Source: Boesenbergia rotunda
Lineage: Eukaryota > Streptophyta > Magnoliopsida > Zingiberales > Zingiberaceae
NCBI GenBank assembly: GCA_024364735.1
Contig: JAGFNQ010000216.1
Span: 248,001-312,000 of the forward strand
Direction: 5' to 3'
Length of the DNA stretch: 64,000 nt
Below are positions 11,423 through 22,998 of the stretch, piece after piece; positions within the stretch are counted from its first letter, which is position 1, and each line of letters begins with the position of its first letter. The position numbers and the translations under genes were made by a program. The notes beneath the pieces are model-generated. The model was not told where the DNA came from. It made no database searches and saw only the letters and a list, made by a program, of their open reading frames with translations.

Positions 11423-14400
11423 CTATACTTCCACAAAACACATTCCAAGGCCTCTTCTTAAGGATGTAAACACCGATTCGGGAAGAGGCTTTGTAAATAT
11501 GTCGGCTAGGTTCGACTTTGATTCAACATAGTGTAGTTCTATGTCTCCCCTTGCCACATGGTCTCTAATGAAGTGATGTTTCACTTCAATGTGTTTTGTC
11601 CAAGAATGGTGAACCGGATTTTTGGTTAAGTTGATTGTACTTACATTATCACACAAGACTTTGACCTTGGTGTAATGTAACTCATAATCCTCTAGGGTGT
11701 GCATGATCCAAAGGAGTTGGGAAACACACCCACCCATTGTCACATATTCCGCTTCCGTTGTTGATAGGGCAACGCATGGTTGTTTCCTACTACTCCAACT
11801 AACTAAGGAAGACCCTAGGAATTGACACCCTCCACTTGTACTCTTCCTATCTAACTTACAACCCGCATAGTCCGAGTCAGTGTATCCAATTAGATCAACA
11901 CTAGGGGTTCTAGGATACCAAAGTCCGACATTGAGAGTCCCTTTCACATACCTTAAGATCCTCTTAACTACAACCAAATGGGATTCTTTGACACAAGATT
12001 GGTACCTTGCACACATACCTACTGCAAAAAGTATGTCGGGTCTACTAGCGGTTAGGTATAGGAGGCTATCAATCATGCTCCTATATTGTTTAGAGTCTAC
12101 CATTTTCCCTTCAATGTCACTATCCATTTTCACATTGGTTCCTATGGGTGTAGATGCTACCTTAGCATTTTCTAAACCAAATTTATTTAACATCTCCTTA
12201 GCATATTTGGTTTGAAAGACATGTGTACCTTTATTAGTTTGCTTAACTTGAAGGCCTAAGAAAAATGTTAACTCTCCTACAAGACTCATCTCAAATTCAT
12301 CTTCCATACACTTGATGAATTCTTGTAGGAAGTCATTATTTGTTGACCCAAAGATGATATCGTCTACATAGACTTGGGCAACAAATATGTCCTTGTCCTT
12401 AGATCTTAGGAACAATGTAGGGTCAATTGTTCCTCTCCTAAACCGCTTAGACACTAGAAATGAAGAAAGCCTTTCATACCAAGCTCGGGGAGCTTGTTTC
12501 AATCCATATAAGGCTTTTCTTAATTTGTAGACGTGTCTTGGATAGTTGGGGTCCTTAAACATAGGGGGTTGTTCTACATATACCTCTTCCTTAATGATCC
12601 CATTAAGGAATGCCGACTTCACATCCATTTGGTGGAGTGTGAAACCCATGTGAGCGGCATAGGCTAATAGAATTCTAATTGATTCTAACCTAGCTACGGG
12701 GGCATAAATCTCATCATAATCTAGTCCCTCAACTTGGTTAAACCCCCTAGCTACCAATCTAGCCTTATTCCTAGTGATTTTACCTTGGTCATCTAGTTTG
12801 TTCCTAAAGACCCATCTTGTGGTTACAATGGTACAATCAGTGAGCCTAGGAACTAACTCCCAAACTTCACTCCTCTCAAATTGATTTAGCTCTTCTTGCA
12901 TGGCTAAAACCCAATCAACATCGCCCAATGCTTCATCAATGGACTTGGGTTCTAATTGGGAGATTAGAGCTACTTGACTAGTTTGATCCCTAAAATAGGA
13001 CCTAGTCCTTACTCCTTGAGTGACATCACCCACTATTTGGTCAATAGGGTGATCATGGTGATGTCTCACGCGCCTAGAGGTTGTGGGTTCATTTACTCCT
13101 TCTTCCTCATCCTCTAGGGTACTTCTTACTCCCCCTTGATCATTGCCCTCCAAATGTAGGTCTTGGATTGTTTGGGTAAGGGGTTGGACCTTTTCTATAT
13201 CCTTATAAATTGAAGTCTTTCTAGGGTAGGTACTAGTTGTTTCATCAAATTTGACATTTGAGGACTCCTCAATCACTTTTGTCCTCTTGTTGTAGACTCT
13301 ATAACCCCTACTAGTCAATGAGTACTCTACTAGAATTCCTTCATCAGCTTTTGACTCAAATTTTCTTAGGTCATCTTTGGTGTTTAAGATGTAGACTTTA
13401 CATCCAAAGACCCTAAAATAGTGAACTTGAGGTACCCTTCCATTCCAAAGTTCAAAAGGTGTTTTTCCTAAAAACCTATGTACCAAGACCCTATTTTGAA
13501 TATAGCAAGCGGTGTTAACCGCTTCGGCCCAAAAATAGCTAGGAAGAGAATATGCATTGAGCATAGTCCTAGCAGCTTCTTGTAGGACTCAGTTTCTCCT
13601 CTCAACTACCCCATTTTGTTGAGGAGTTCTTGGGCATGAAAATTCATGCTTGTACCCATTTTCAACACAAAATTGTGTGAAACTTGCGTTTTGGAACTCC
13701 CCACCATGATCACTCCTAATCGGTTTATTTTGGTATGTTTTCGTTTTCTACCCTCTTACTAAATCCTATAAAGATCTCTAGGGTATCATCCTTATGTTTC
13801 AAGAAATAAACTCATGTAAATCTAGAGAAATCATCTACTATGACTAGGCAATATTTACTCCCTACAAGTGAGGGAGTACTATGACAATCAAATAAATCTA
13901 TGTGCAAAAGTTTTAAAGGCAAAGAGGTAGTGGTTAGGGTTTTACCTTTGTGTGATGCTTTTGATTGCTTACCCTCTTGGCATGCATCACACAACTTGGT
14001 CTTCTCATACTTGATCATTGGTAGCCCCTTCACCAACTCTTCCTTGACCACTCTTGCAATGCTCCTCATGTTGACGTGTCCAAGTCTCCGGTGCCACAAC
14101 CATCCTTCTTCTTCTTTGGACATGAGACACTTAGCAACATTGTTAGTAGCATAGGTAAGATCAAGATAATATAAATTCGCCTCTCTAAACCCTTCTAATA
14201 TGATAGTACTTGATTCATTATGTCTAATGATGCATTCTCTAGCATGAAATTCAACTTTAAAACCGGCATCTCATAATTGGCTTACACTTAATAAATTGAA
14301 TTTCATGTCTTTGATTAGAAGTACCTTATGTATTGAAATGGTGGGAGATACCTCAATTGTGCCCCTACCAATGATTCTCAACTTTCCACTATTCCCAAAG

Positions 14401-14510
14401 GAGACCATCCCTTCTCTTAGGTAGCTAATAGTGGTGAACTTGCTCACATCCCCAGTCATGTGCCTTGAGCATCCACTATCTACTATCCACATAGTTGGGG
14501 CCTCCTTCAC
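11423..14510 (-). pseudogene. Element E pol (PR-IN-RT-RNase H), SIRE-like copia, several lesions
   Basis: Order leftward: protease (VDSGCSRHMTG, active-site Asp-Ser-Gly, near 14480-14450), integrase zinc domain (WHRRLGH...CDACQEGK, 14100-13980), rve core with SDHGGEF and PQQNGVVERRN (13710-13600), then an unbroken 713-codon stretch (13564-11423) with the integrase C-terminus, RT (YVDDIIFGST) and RNase H (GYTDSDYAGCKLDRKSTSG), ending IFTKPLPES. Lesions: TGA in SVSQL*DAG (~14270); Trp to TGA after DDFSRFT (~13810); a frameshift between VENEN and RSDHGG (~13730); Arg codon CGA to TGA in RRN*VLQ (~13590). The block HPIDQIVGD...GVRTRS is shared with element C pol, so both belong to one lineage, SIRE/Maximus-like by my reading. 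Confidence 0.85.
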
Positions 14511-14516
14511 CTTTAC

Positions 14517-16171
14517 CTAAATAACATGGAAAACATACTCTTTTGGTACCCATATCTTTGATCCATAAGCATCATTTAGAAATCTCTTAGGTACCCATGC
14601 CTTCTTTGTCGTTCCCCTAGCCCCTAGTCTCCTAGATGCACCAATCCTACCGGTAAGTGAAACAAATGTTATTTCCTTGGTCTTAGGCCTATAACCCAAC
14701 CCGACCTTATTATACACAGCCCTTTGACCGTTGATGATCATATCTAGGTTACTAGATCCCACTTGGAATTTCCTAAGGGCCTTCGTGAGGTCATCTACCT
14801 GTTTCCTTAATTCCCTATTTTTATTTTCAAAGTGTGAAACATGTGAAGAGGTAGAACTAGCATGCAAATCTTTAAGTTTAGTAGCTTCTACTCTAAGCAT
14901 GGCAATTTATTCTTTTAGATCCTTAACTTTACTTCTAGCCTTAGCTAAGTCCATGTTCGTACTAGAAATTATTTTCACAAAAGTAGAGGAGGGTAAGTGG
15001 TATACCTCACTTACCAAAGCTTCTGACTCTGATGATGAAGTGGAGGAGCTCTCATCTTCACTGCTTGAGCTTCGTTAATCGTCTGATGAGTCTGAGTGAT
15101 CCTGTGCCATAAGAGAAAAGTGGGAGACTTGCTCTTCTTCTTCCTGTGAGGATGAGGGATCATCCCAAGTTGCCTTGAGGTTGGTGGCTCCTTCCCCTTT
15201 GATTTCTTTTTGTCACTCTTCTTCTTCTCTTCCTTCTTGTCATCCCTTTTCTTCAATTGGGGACACTCGTTCTTCATATGTCCCTCTTGATGGCAGTTGT
15301 AGCATATTATGTCCTTGGCCTTACCCTTACCTTTGGCCCCTTTCCTAGCATAGGATTTGTTAGACAAACTTTTAAAGGCTCTACGAAATTTTCTTACCAT
15401 GAAGGCCTCTTGGTCATTGTCCATAGAGGCGCTTGACTCCTCTGAGTCGGATGAAGATGAGTAGACCACCTTCTTCTTCTCCTTTCTCCTCTTCTTCTCA
15501 TTTTCTGCAACAAAGGCAATACCTTTCTCTTTTGCCGAGACATTAGCTTGCTCGTGTAGTTCAAATTCACAGAAAAGATCGTCTAATTTAACAATTGACA
15601 AATCCCTCGATACTTTGTATGCATCAACCATGGATGCCCACAAAGTGGTTCTCGGGAAGGCTTGTAGAACATACCTGACGATGTCCCAGTTCTCTATCTT
15701 CTCTCCAATCAGATGGAGCTCGTTTATCACTTCCTTTACCCTTCCATGTAGCTGGCTGACGGTCTCGTTGCTCTTCATGGAAAGGGATTGTAGTTGGGCC
15801 ACTAGCAAGTCCTTCTTGGCTCTTCTGGACTCGTTTGACCCCTCGTTCAGTTCAACCAACTTGTCCCATAGTTCCTTGGCGCTCTTGAACGGCCCCACCT
15901 TGTTCAGTTGCTCCTTCGAGAGCCCGCATTGCAATGTGGTGGTGGCCTTGACATTTGATTGCGCCCTCTTCATCACCTCCTTCGACCATGATCTCATTGG
16001 TGTTGGGTCTCCTCTTTCATCGACGGGCGCCTCGAAGCCATCTGCAACACTTATCCAATTTTCAATGTCATTCATAAGGTAGTATTGCATCCTACCTTTC
16101 CAGTACGCGAAGTCGTTCCTGTCGAAGAAGGGTGGTCGTGCGGTGGAGTATCCCTCTTGAAACACCATCAC
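14517..16171 (-). pseudogene. Element E gag, frameshifted
   Basis: It starts with ATG at 16171. Residues 1-200 are the UBN2-type Gag fold (RPPFFDRNDFAYWKGRM; LWDKLVELNEGS; VRYVLQAFPRTT). A Ser-rich acidic patch follows (SSSSDSEESSAS) and one CCHC knuckle, CYNCHQEGHMKNEC, near 15310-15268. After the knuckle the frame shifts near 15190. The true continuation (WDDPSSS..., Ser/Glu-rich) has TAA near 15077 and near 14908, then the coiled-coil-like tail (14900-14650) with ENKNRELRKQVDDLTKALR and GLGYRPKTK. A length of about 540 codons is normal for large SIRE-type Gag. Only one knuckle is present, unlike D and A. Confidence 0.8.
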
Positions 16172-16210
16172 AATTGTTCCGGTTGACGATTAGTTCTTCC
16201 GAAACGCACC

Positions 16211-16223
16211 GGCTCTGATACCA
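16211..16223 (-). promoter_or_regulatory. Primer-binding site of E
   Basis: GGCTCTGATACCA (complement of TGGTATCAGAGCC) sits two bases from the 5' LTR end at 16226. Confidence 0.9.
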
Positions 16224-16225
16224 AC

Positions 16226-17155
16226 TGAAGGATCGTTTCAGGCGTGCAGAGGGGGGGGGGTGAATGCACTTTTTGGGATCTTGGATCTCTACAGAATTGT
16301 TAGCGCAGCGGAAATAATATGCAAAAGAAATTCAAAACAATGCTAACACATATCGTTTACTTGGTATCCACCCAGATGGGTGACTAGTCCAAGGATCCAC
16401 GCCGCGAGCACCACTTTTCACTATCGAAAAGTCTCCTTGAGGTGGAGAAACCTTTACAACCAGATCTTCCTCTTTACAGATGCAGAAATACAAGAGAAGA
16501 AGCAAGAATCACTCTACAGACGAGCAGCACTTCGACACTGTACGGAACCGTACCATGCACGTGTAAAAAGTGCTCCTTTTATATGTGAACAGGACAGGTT
16601 CGCAATCTGTCCGGCCCGCACCAGTCGACTGCCCCTGGGACAGTCGACTGGCCTAGCATTAATTGCTAGCCAACGGCTAGTTTCGGGGTATACCAGTCGA
16701 CTGCCCCAAGGCCAGTCGACTAGTCCGAGGCCGCAAACATTCTGTGGGTTTTGGCAGTCGACTGCCTTTGGGCCAGTCGACTGCCCTGCCTCCCAGCTCA
16801 GCTCCAGCCACTCCGGATCATCTCCTTCACGTGTGCCTTCAAGTCTGCTCCCTTGCCTTGCCCCTTGAAGTCCTCTTCCGCTGGCTATCGTCCCTCGGAT
16901 GCGCACGCAAGCCTTCCCTTGGCTTGCCTCCATGCCACCCTTCACGTGTGCCCTTGAAGTCCACTTCCCAGCTTTCCCTTGGAGCTCTCCTCCCTCGGCT
17001 CTCGTCCCTTGGATAAGTTCACCATGTGTGATTCTCCAAGTCCTGCAAACTCAATCACATACATCAAATACAACATAACACTCTAACCTTAAAAATATTC
17101 ACACACACATCAAAACCATGATCTTCCAATCATTTAAGGGTCGATTGCCTCAACA
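16226..17155 (-). mobile_element. 5' LTR of element E
   Basis: 930 bp, TGTTGAGGCA...CGATCCTTCA on the element strand. TATAAAAGG on the minus strand near 16571-16580, preceded upstream (16620-16790) by three CAGTCGACTG pairs, one of which forms a near-perfect 34-base dyad around CCCC/GGGG. A run of about 11 G at 16250-16260 is longer than in the 3' LTR. Frames inside (for example 16380-16868) are LTR sequence. Confidence 0.88.
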
Positions 17156-17214
17156 GATAACACCGCTATACATGTTTCAATGAATAAACAAAATGATATA
17201 CCTTGATTATTCTT

Positions 17215-18009
17215 CTAACGGCGGGGACAACCCGCCTTCCAATGTCCAGTCTGCTTGCATATAAAGCACTTGCCTTTCAACTTCTTCACGCCGTCTTGAG
17301 GTCCTTGTAATCCAACCACTTTCTTTGCTCCAAATTGTTTCTTCTTCTTCTTGCGTTTCGGTTTAGAAGTAGAAACCTTCTGAGCAACCAAAGCATGTGC
17401 AGTCTGAGGAGAAAACCCTTCTGCCACCTAGAGTTTTGTCAGAAGTTCCGCCAACGAATATGTACGTTTATTCATATTGTAGCTTAGGAGAAACTGTTCA
17501 AAACTCTTTGGTAAAGATTGGAGAATGATATTGACCTGGGTCTCCCCATCGTTCTCTGCTCCAAAGATTTCCATCTCATTTAACCGAGCCATCATTTTGA
17601 GAACATGTTCCCTTACAGGCATACCCTCAATCATGGTGGTCATCATTAAGCTCCTCATAGCCTCTTGCCTAGCGGCCTGATTATGATGTCCGAAGAGTTC
17701 TTTGAGATTGAACATCATATGATAAGTAGTGGAAGAAGCCTGATGTTGATGTTGCTACACATTTGACATAGAAGCCAAATTGTGACACTGCGCCATCTCG
17801 TCTACTTTTATCCACTGCCTTAAACGTTCCTTCTCCTTTTCATCATAATTCACTCTAGGCTTTTCAGGACAGAACTCGAAAAGTACACATTTGGATTCCT
17901 CGACAGTCAAGACAATGTCCAGTTTCGGTTCCCAATCGTTATAGTTAGGGACAGTAAGTTCGTTTTCTTTCAGTATTACAGCTAGTGGGTTGAAAGTCAC
18001 AACGATCAC
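17215..18009 (-). pseudogene. Element F gag, two stop codons
   Basis: Starts with ATG at 18009. UBN2-like Gag (NYNDWEPKLDIVL; VREHVLKMMARLNEM; LPKSFEQFLLSYNMNK), a Lys-rich patch and one CCHC knuckle, CFICKQTGHWKAGC, near 17265-17224. Two in-frame TAGs interrupt it (after NLASMSNV near 17756 and after LAELLTKL near 17427). The knuckle sequence and the following KNNQGI linker are typical of Tork-type copia Gag-Pol. It runs into the 68-bp flank and then the E 5' LTR. Confidence 0.82.
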
Positions 18010-19087
18010 AAACTTCAGATTTAAAAAAATATTTATTTCTCAAACAATAAATTTTCAAATCAACCAACACCTCAAAATACCGAGAATATCGCATGTCACG
18101 ATAGTGTGGACGTATACGAATTCTACATTTGTAAGAGAAGGTTTTACCCATTAATTTTATTATCTTGTCAACCTAACTTTTTGACAAATAAAATTAATAG
18201 TTGGTTCATCTTTGGCCCTATAAATAATAGCAGTAACTCCGATGGGGAGGATACTATTATTTGCATCTAAGTGTTTACCATTACACGTTACTAAGGAAAT
18301 TATCTCGGATTATGTGTCGTCCGATGGGAAAAATCACACACTCCTCAATAATTTCCTATAATCATGTCTAACCTAGTAATCCGCAGAACAAGCTCATTCG
18401 ATAGGGAGGAAGGCACTCAGAGCCAAGCGCAAGCTTATTCGCATCATATGTCAAATTAGTAATGGAGGCCATAGGACTCATAGAGTCCCTCTCCCACTTA
18501 GTTATTTATAATTGAGGAATTTTCATGCATACACAACAAGCATATAAACTAAAAGCAATAAACAAGAAAAAACTAATTTTTCTAACTATTATGGCTTTGG
18601 TCTTCAATATGCCTCCAGTCGTGTCGCCACCTCGTCTCCACCTCCTATCACCATGCACAAGCTCCATGAAGGGGGTTCTCCGAGCCGAAATAAAATGCTA
18701 TTTAATTTATATCCATCGATCCTATACTCCACAATGGAGTGTACATCAAATCTAGATCGAAAGTAAATTAAACAGGTGTCGAAAGTAAATTAAACAAGTG
18801 TAATTAAATAGGTGTCGAAAGTAAATTAAAAAGCGAGGCTAAACAGGTGTTGTATTTAATTACAAAAATTAAATACCAAATTTAGCCTTGTCAAACCCGA
18901 GAATTAAAATATAATACACACATCCACAACCAATCACATACACACATATTTTAGCCATAATAGTTAGATCTCATGCTGCAACCAAAGAGTTAGCCTACGC
19001 ACATCCTACTATTATCCGACAAAATAAAATACATGATAAAGTGTAAAAATGTAACCAAATCTAAAACACACAAAATTGGAAACCATT
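18010..19087 (-). other. Element F leader, non-coding, with stem-loops
   Basis: No gene between gag and the PBS. At 18223-18261 complementary arms AATAATA(gca)GTA and TACTATTATT enclose CCGATGGGGAGGA; at 18292-18357 the perfect arms AGGAAATTAT and ATAATTTCCT enclose an inner GTGT/ACAC stem and CCGATGGGAAAAA. A third related core (TCGATAGGGAGGAA) lies at 18399-18412. Around 18765-18850 'ggtgtcgaaagtaaattaaa' is repeated. Confidence 0.6.
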
Positions 19088-19100
19088 GGCTCTGATACCA
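19088..19100 (-). promoter_or_regulatory. Primer-binding site of F
   Basis: GGCTCTGATACCA, two bases from the LTR end TGTTGG at 19103. Confidence 0.9.
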
Positions 19101-19102
19101 AT

Positions 19103-20812
19103 TGTTGGTTTCCACCAAGGGGAATTTCGGGTCGCGCATGGGAAATCACTACGTGTCCATGGATTAAACTTTTAATCCGAATGGAGACCTATTTCCCAAA
19201 CGACCGTCTCATCATCGTGCTAACCGATTCGAGCGATCCCTTGAACAACCATGTTATTCTAGTGATCAATCTCGTTCAACCGATTAGTCGCGGAATAGAC
19301 GATGAGTGAATTGCCAGTTTTTGTGTTTATCATCGGGGTCCAAGATAATTAATTAACACAATTAATTAATCAATAATTAACAAGTAATTAATTATTAACA
19401 TAAAATAATAAGAATAAATGAAAGGAACTATGAGAGAAGTTATACCTTCCTATTTACCTCATGATCTTCTATTGTATGACTCTCCCCTTCTTGGATGTCG
19501 TGTGGGCGACGATCTACCAAGAACCAAAGTCACCAAGGCATAAGCAATTCCTCCTTCTTCTTCCCTCTTCCCTTTATCGAAACCCTAGCTAGAAGGGTCA
19601 GCGTCGGTCACCACCTTCTTCTCCAACCTTGCGCTGCCGGGCACAAGACTCCAAGAAGCACTGGCAATAAGGAAACAAAGAATATGAAGTGAACGAAGAT
19701 GAAGAAGAGGTTGAAGAAGAGAAAGAAATCTCTCCGTCACACAACCACCCTAGCGGCCGGCCACCACCTTCTTCCTCCTCACCGCCGGCGCCAAGCACCA
19801 CCTCCCTCTCCTTTGCCGCCAGCTCTCCCTTCCTCTCCTTCTCAAGATTGCACCGTTCAAGAGAAGAGAAGAGAAGACTCCACTTCTTCCTTGCGCCACC
19901 AACCAAAAGAAGAGAAGGGAGAAGAAGAGAAGAACTCTTCTTGCCGCCGGTTGCCCTAGGAGAGAGGAGAGGGAGAGAAGAGAGAGGCCTTAGGGTTTTC
20001 TATGTGTAGGATGCCTTGGTCTCATGACACCATGGGGTATATATAGGGCTACAATATGGACCATGAGGAGGAGTTCGATCTTGGCCACCTAATGGATCAA
20101 GGCCCAATCCATTAATGAAGATCCATTCCACTAAAGGATCCTCATTGATCTACATCACCAACACCCATATTTAAATATGGGCTCCACCTATTATGAGTAT
20201 AAGTATCTCCCCGTGTTTAAGATATCGAATGTTCATTAATTAATTATGTTACTGACAATTTAATTAATTAACATCTAACTCCTTGAGTAGTACCACTCAA
20301 CCTTATCATCATGTCTAACCAAGTCCACCTGTAGGATTTAACATGATGAACATTATGAGCTCCTCAAGGGGGCATCATCAACCTGACTCACCAGGACACG
20401 GTTTCCTTCTATAATCAACGACACACCATGTAAATAATATTATTTCCCAACTTATCGGGTCTTTCGATTTAACACATAAATCTCGTTCATTGGTAAATCA
20501 AAGAAATAAATATTAAGTACATGTGCCCGTTATTATATCGGGATTCAGAGCATGTACTCCATAATAACTGAGGTCTGATTTAATTATAAAGTTAGTATAA
20601 ATTGAATCACCTCTATGTTGGTCCTGCTCAATACACACAAAGTGCACTAATATAATTCTATGGTCAAGATAAACCAACACCAAATTACACTATAACCATC
20701 CCGATGGTTTGTCCAAATCCATCTCGGTTGTGAGCCTCTACTTATACTCTACAAAGAACTAATAACATGATCTTCTGTGCGACACCACACACCATGTTAT
20801 CTACAATGAAAA
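19103..20812 (-). mobile_element. 5' LTR of element F, cut by element B
   Basis: It begins TGTTGGTTTCC at 19103 next to the PBS. AAACCAACA at 20671-20679 could be the other end, giving 1577 bp with inverted ends. However, the next 130 bp (…gacaccacacaccatgttatctacaat) look like further LTR sequence of Tork-type elements as I remember them, so I think the LTR continues and was split by B at 20813. TATA box on the minus strand at about 20037-20046 (TATATATA). The Pro/Ser/Glu-rich frames at 19495-20009 lie downstream of it in the R/U5 region and are not genes. Confidence 0.7.
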
Positions 20813-22148
20813 TGTTGGTGCAAGATGCTTCAGTGATGTCCTCCTCTAGTGTTTCAATGTTTAACAATATGCATAATTTAGTGATACATTGAATAAGGGA
20901 AGGGTGAGTCATGACATCCGTATAAAAGTGAAGAAAAGCCCTAGTTAACCTAAGCAATAAGTCCTGGTTCGAAGAATTGGGAACTAAGTCCTGATCATGG
21001 ATTAGACACTAAGTTCTGGCCGCAGGCTGGGCACCGAAGACCTGACTGAGGGTTGGGCACGAAGTCCTGATTCGAGGAATTGGGCAAAAAGTCCTAGTCG
21101 TGGACTGGGCACGAAGTCCTGGTGAGTGAAGCTAGGCAAAAGTCCTGGAGAGTGAAGCTGGGCAATAAGTCCTGGTCGTGGACTGGGCACGAAGTCCTGG
21201 TGAGTGAATCTGGACAAAAGTCCAACCGGATGGGTCGGTTGGCAAAACTTCTCCTAAGAGGAGTAGGTGAAAGGCGCGTTCCCCGGGAAGGGAATATAGG
21301 TGTCAGTTTGACCTAGGGTTTCACAAAAATCCGAACTCAGAACCAATTCGTTAAGGCTAAGATTATATATGTGTGTGTTGTGTGTTTGTATATCTTGCAG
21401 GTACTTAGAATTGGAGGCAAAGCAAGCAAACAAACACATAAATTATTGGATGGCAGCTCCAGGGCGCCCCCATTGAACCAGGGTGCCCCCAAGCATCCAA
21501 GCGCCTGGATCATCTAGGCGCCCTGGATGGTCTAGGGTGCCCTGGACTGAGGCTTATCAACTGCTGCGAGTTGGGTGCGAGGATGAGTGTTGACCAAGGC
21601 TTGTGAGGCACCCTATAGCAACACAGGTGCCCTAGACAAGGCTATATAAAGGGGTTCAACCCCTCAACTTAGAACAGCAATTACAATGACATTCTAAGCA
21701 TTCTGTGTGAAGAAAAAGTGCTAGAGGCGAAGCTCTGCGACCAAGGAGGCTCCAGGAGGAAGTGCACGGCACTTCAGAGTTCCAGATCAGCCGGGCGTTC
21801 GACTTTTATGTTTTGGTTTGATTTTACTTTTATGCAATTAATTTCCTTATCTTCTTGATTGTACAACGTGCACTGTATGATGGGTTTCTCCGCCTCCGGA
21901 AAGTCTGGAAAGGAAACCATTAGTGGACGGGTGTTTCCCGTGCTTAGGCCTTGGATGTACTGACCCTGGGGGGTTGGGAACCAAGTAAAAATCCGTGTCC
22001 ATACTGGGTTGTTCTATTTTCGTTCTTTATTATTTCCACTGCTACTAACCCACTGATTAGAACAAACGAGAATCAAAAGACAAGTTTCCCGATGTTTTTA
22101 ACAAGTTGATATTCACCCCCCCCCCTCTATCGACGACACCGGTCCCCA
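20813..22148 (+). mobile_element. 5' LTR of element B
   Basis: TGTTGGTGCAAG...GGTCCCCA, 1336 bp, followed by a PBS. From about 20960 to 21225 there are about nine tandem units of roughly 27-32 bp (core AAGTCCTGG...GGGCA). GGCGCC-type palindromes lie at 21460-21620, then TATATAAAG at 21644-21652. No 3' LTR of B is visible: its interior is interrupted by A and then ends at the C-family LTR at 31150. Confidence 0.82.
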
Positions 22149-22152
22149 TAAG

Positions 22153-22165
22153 TGGTATCAGAGCC
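22153..22165 (+). promoter_or_regulatory. Primer-binding site of B
   Basis: TGGTATCAGAGCC, four bases after the LTR end. Confidence 0.88.
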
Positions 22166-22257
22166 TGGTAGCTCTTCACCGGACTAACAGCCGACGGAGC
22201 AAAGACGCCAGCAGTTGAGGGGGAGCCCAAGGGTGAATCAGGTATTTTTCTTTAATT

Positions 22258-22998
22258 ATGGCAAATTTCAAATTTCATATTACATGTTTTAAGTACAGGG
22301 AGAGAGAACACTATAAAAATTAGTGTCCTACTCGTAAGACTCGATCTTCACCACCGCCGACAAAAGATATACCAGCGCTAGGAGTCCGGAGGGACAAGAG
22401 TCACGTCAAGTGCTTCAAATGTCAAAAGCACAGACACTACAAGAATCAGTGTCCGTCCAAGGTACGAAAAATTTATGTTCATAAAAATTTTCAAATTCCT
22501 GCATAGTCGTATAGTAATGTTGATAATTTAGATAAGTTAGATAATCTTTCTGTTAAAATAGACTTTTTGCACAATCAACTTAGGGTATTGCATGATCAAT
22601 TATCAAATGTAGACAATAATAAAATATCAGACATCAACTCTTTAATCCTTAGTGTCAACGAAACAATTCTCAGATTTAATTCTAATATTTTATCTAAAAA
22701 TGATACGTTAATTGATGAAATTAAAATTAATGATCATTTATTTTCTAATATCTCTGATAATGTTTTTGAGGATATTAAAGATAATTTTGAGGTTGTTGAA
22801 GTTAATTTCAAGGATATTAAAGATAGTTCTAAGAATAATGATGATATCAAAGATAATTCTGATGATTTTTCTGAGGATATTAAAGATATTTCTGAGGATA
22901 ATGATAAATCTATTATTAATTCTGATATTTTATCTGAAGATAATCCTGATAATCTAGAGACTTTTGTAGATGAGAATGAAGATTTAATTAATAGTGAT
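22258..22998 (+). pseudogene. Element B two-knuckle ORF, first part
   Basis: Homologue of the A protein. From ATG at 22258: first knuckle decayed (second Cys is Tyr, TAG where Gln precedes the last Cys); second knuckle CFKCQKHRHYKNQC intact; another TAG after FQIPA (22504-22506). Then an open run (from about 22567) of Asn/Asp/Ile/Lys-rich sequence with repeated (D/E)DIKD motifs. A inserted at 22999 in the codon series Asn-Ser-Asp; after the 7.6-kb insertion and its GTGAT duplication the frame resumes unchanged at 30642. Confidence 0.75.

Noticed and set aside
19495..20009. Pro/Ser/Glu-rich open frames on both strands
   Set aside because: GC-rich purine/pyrimidine-biased R/U5 sequence of the F LTR downstream of its TATA box; low complexity with no domain.
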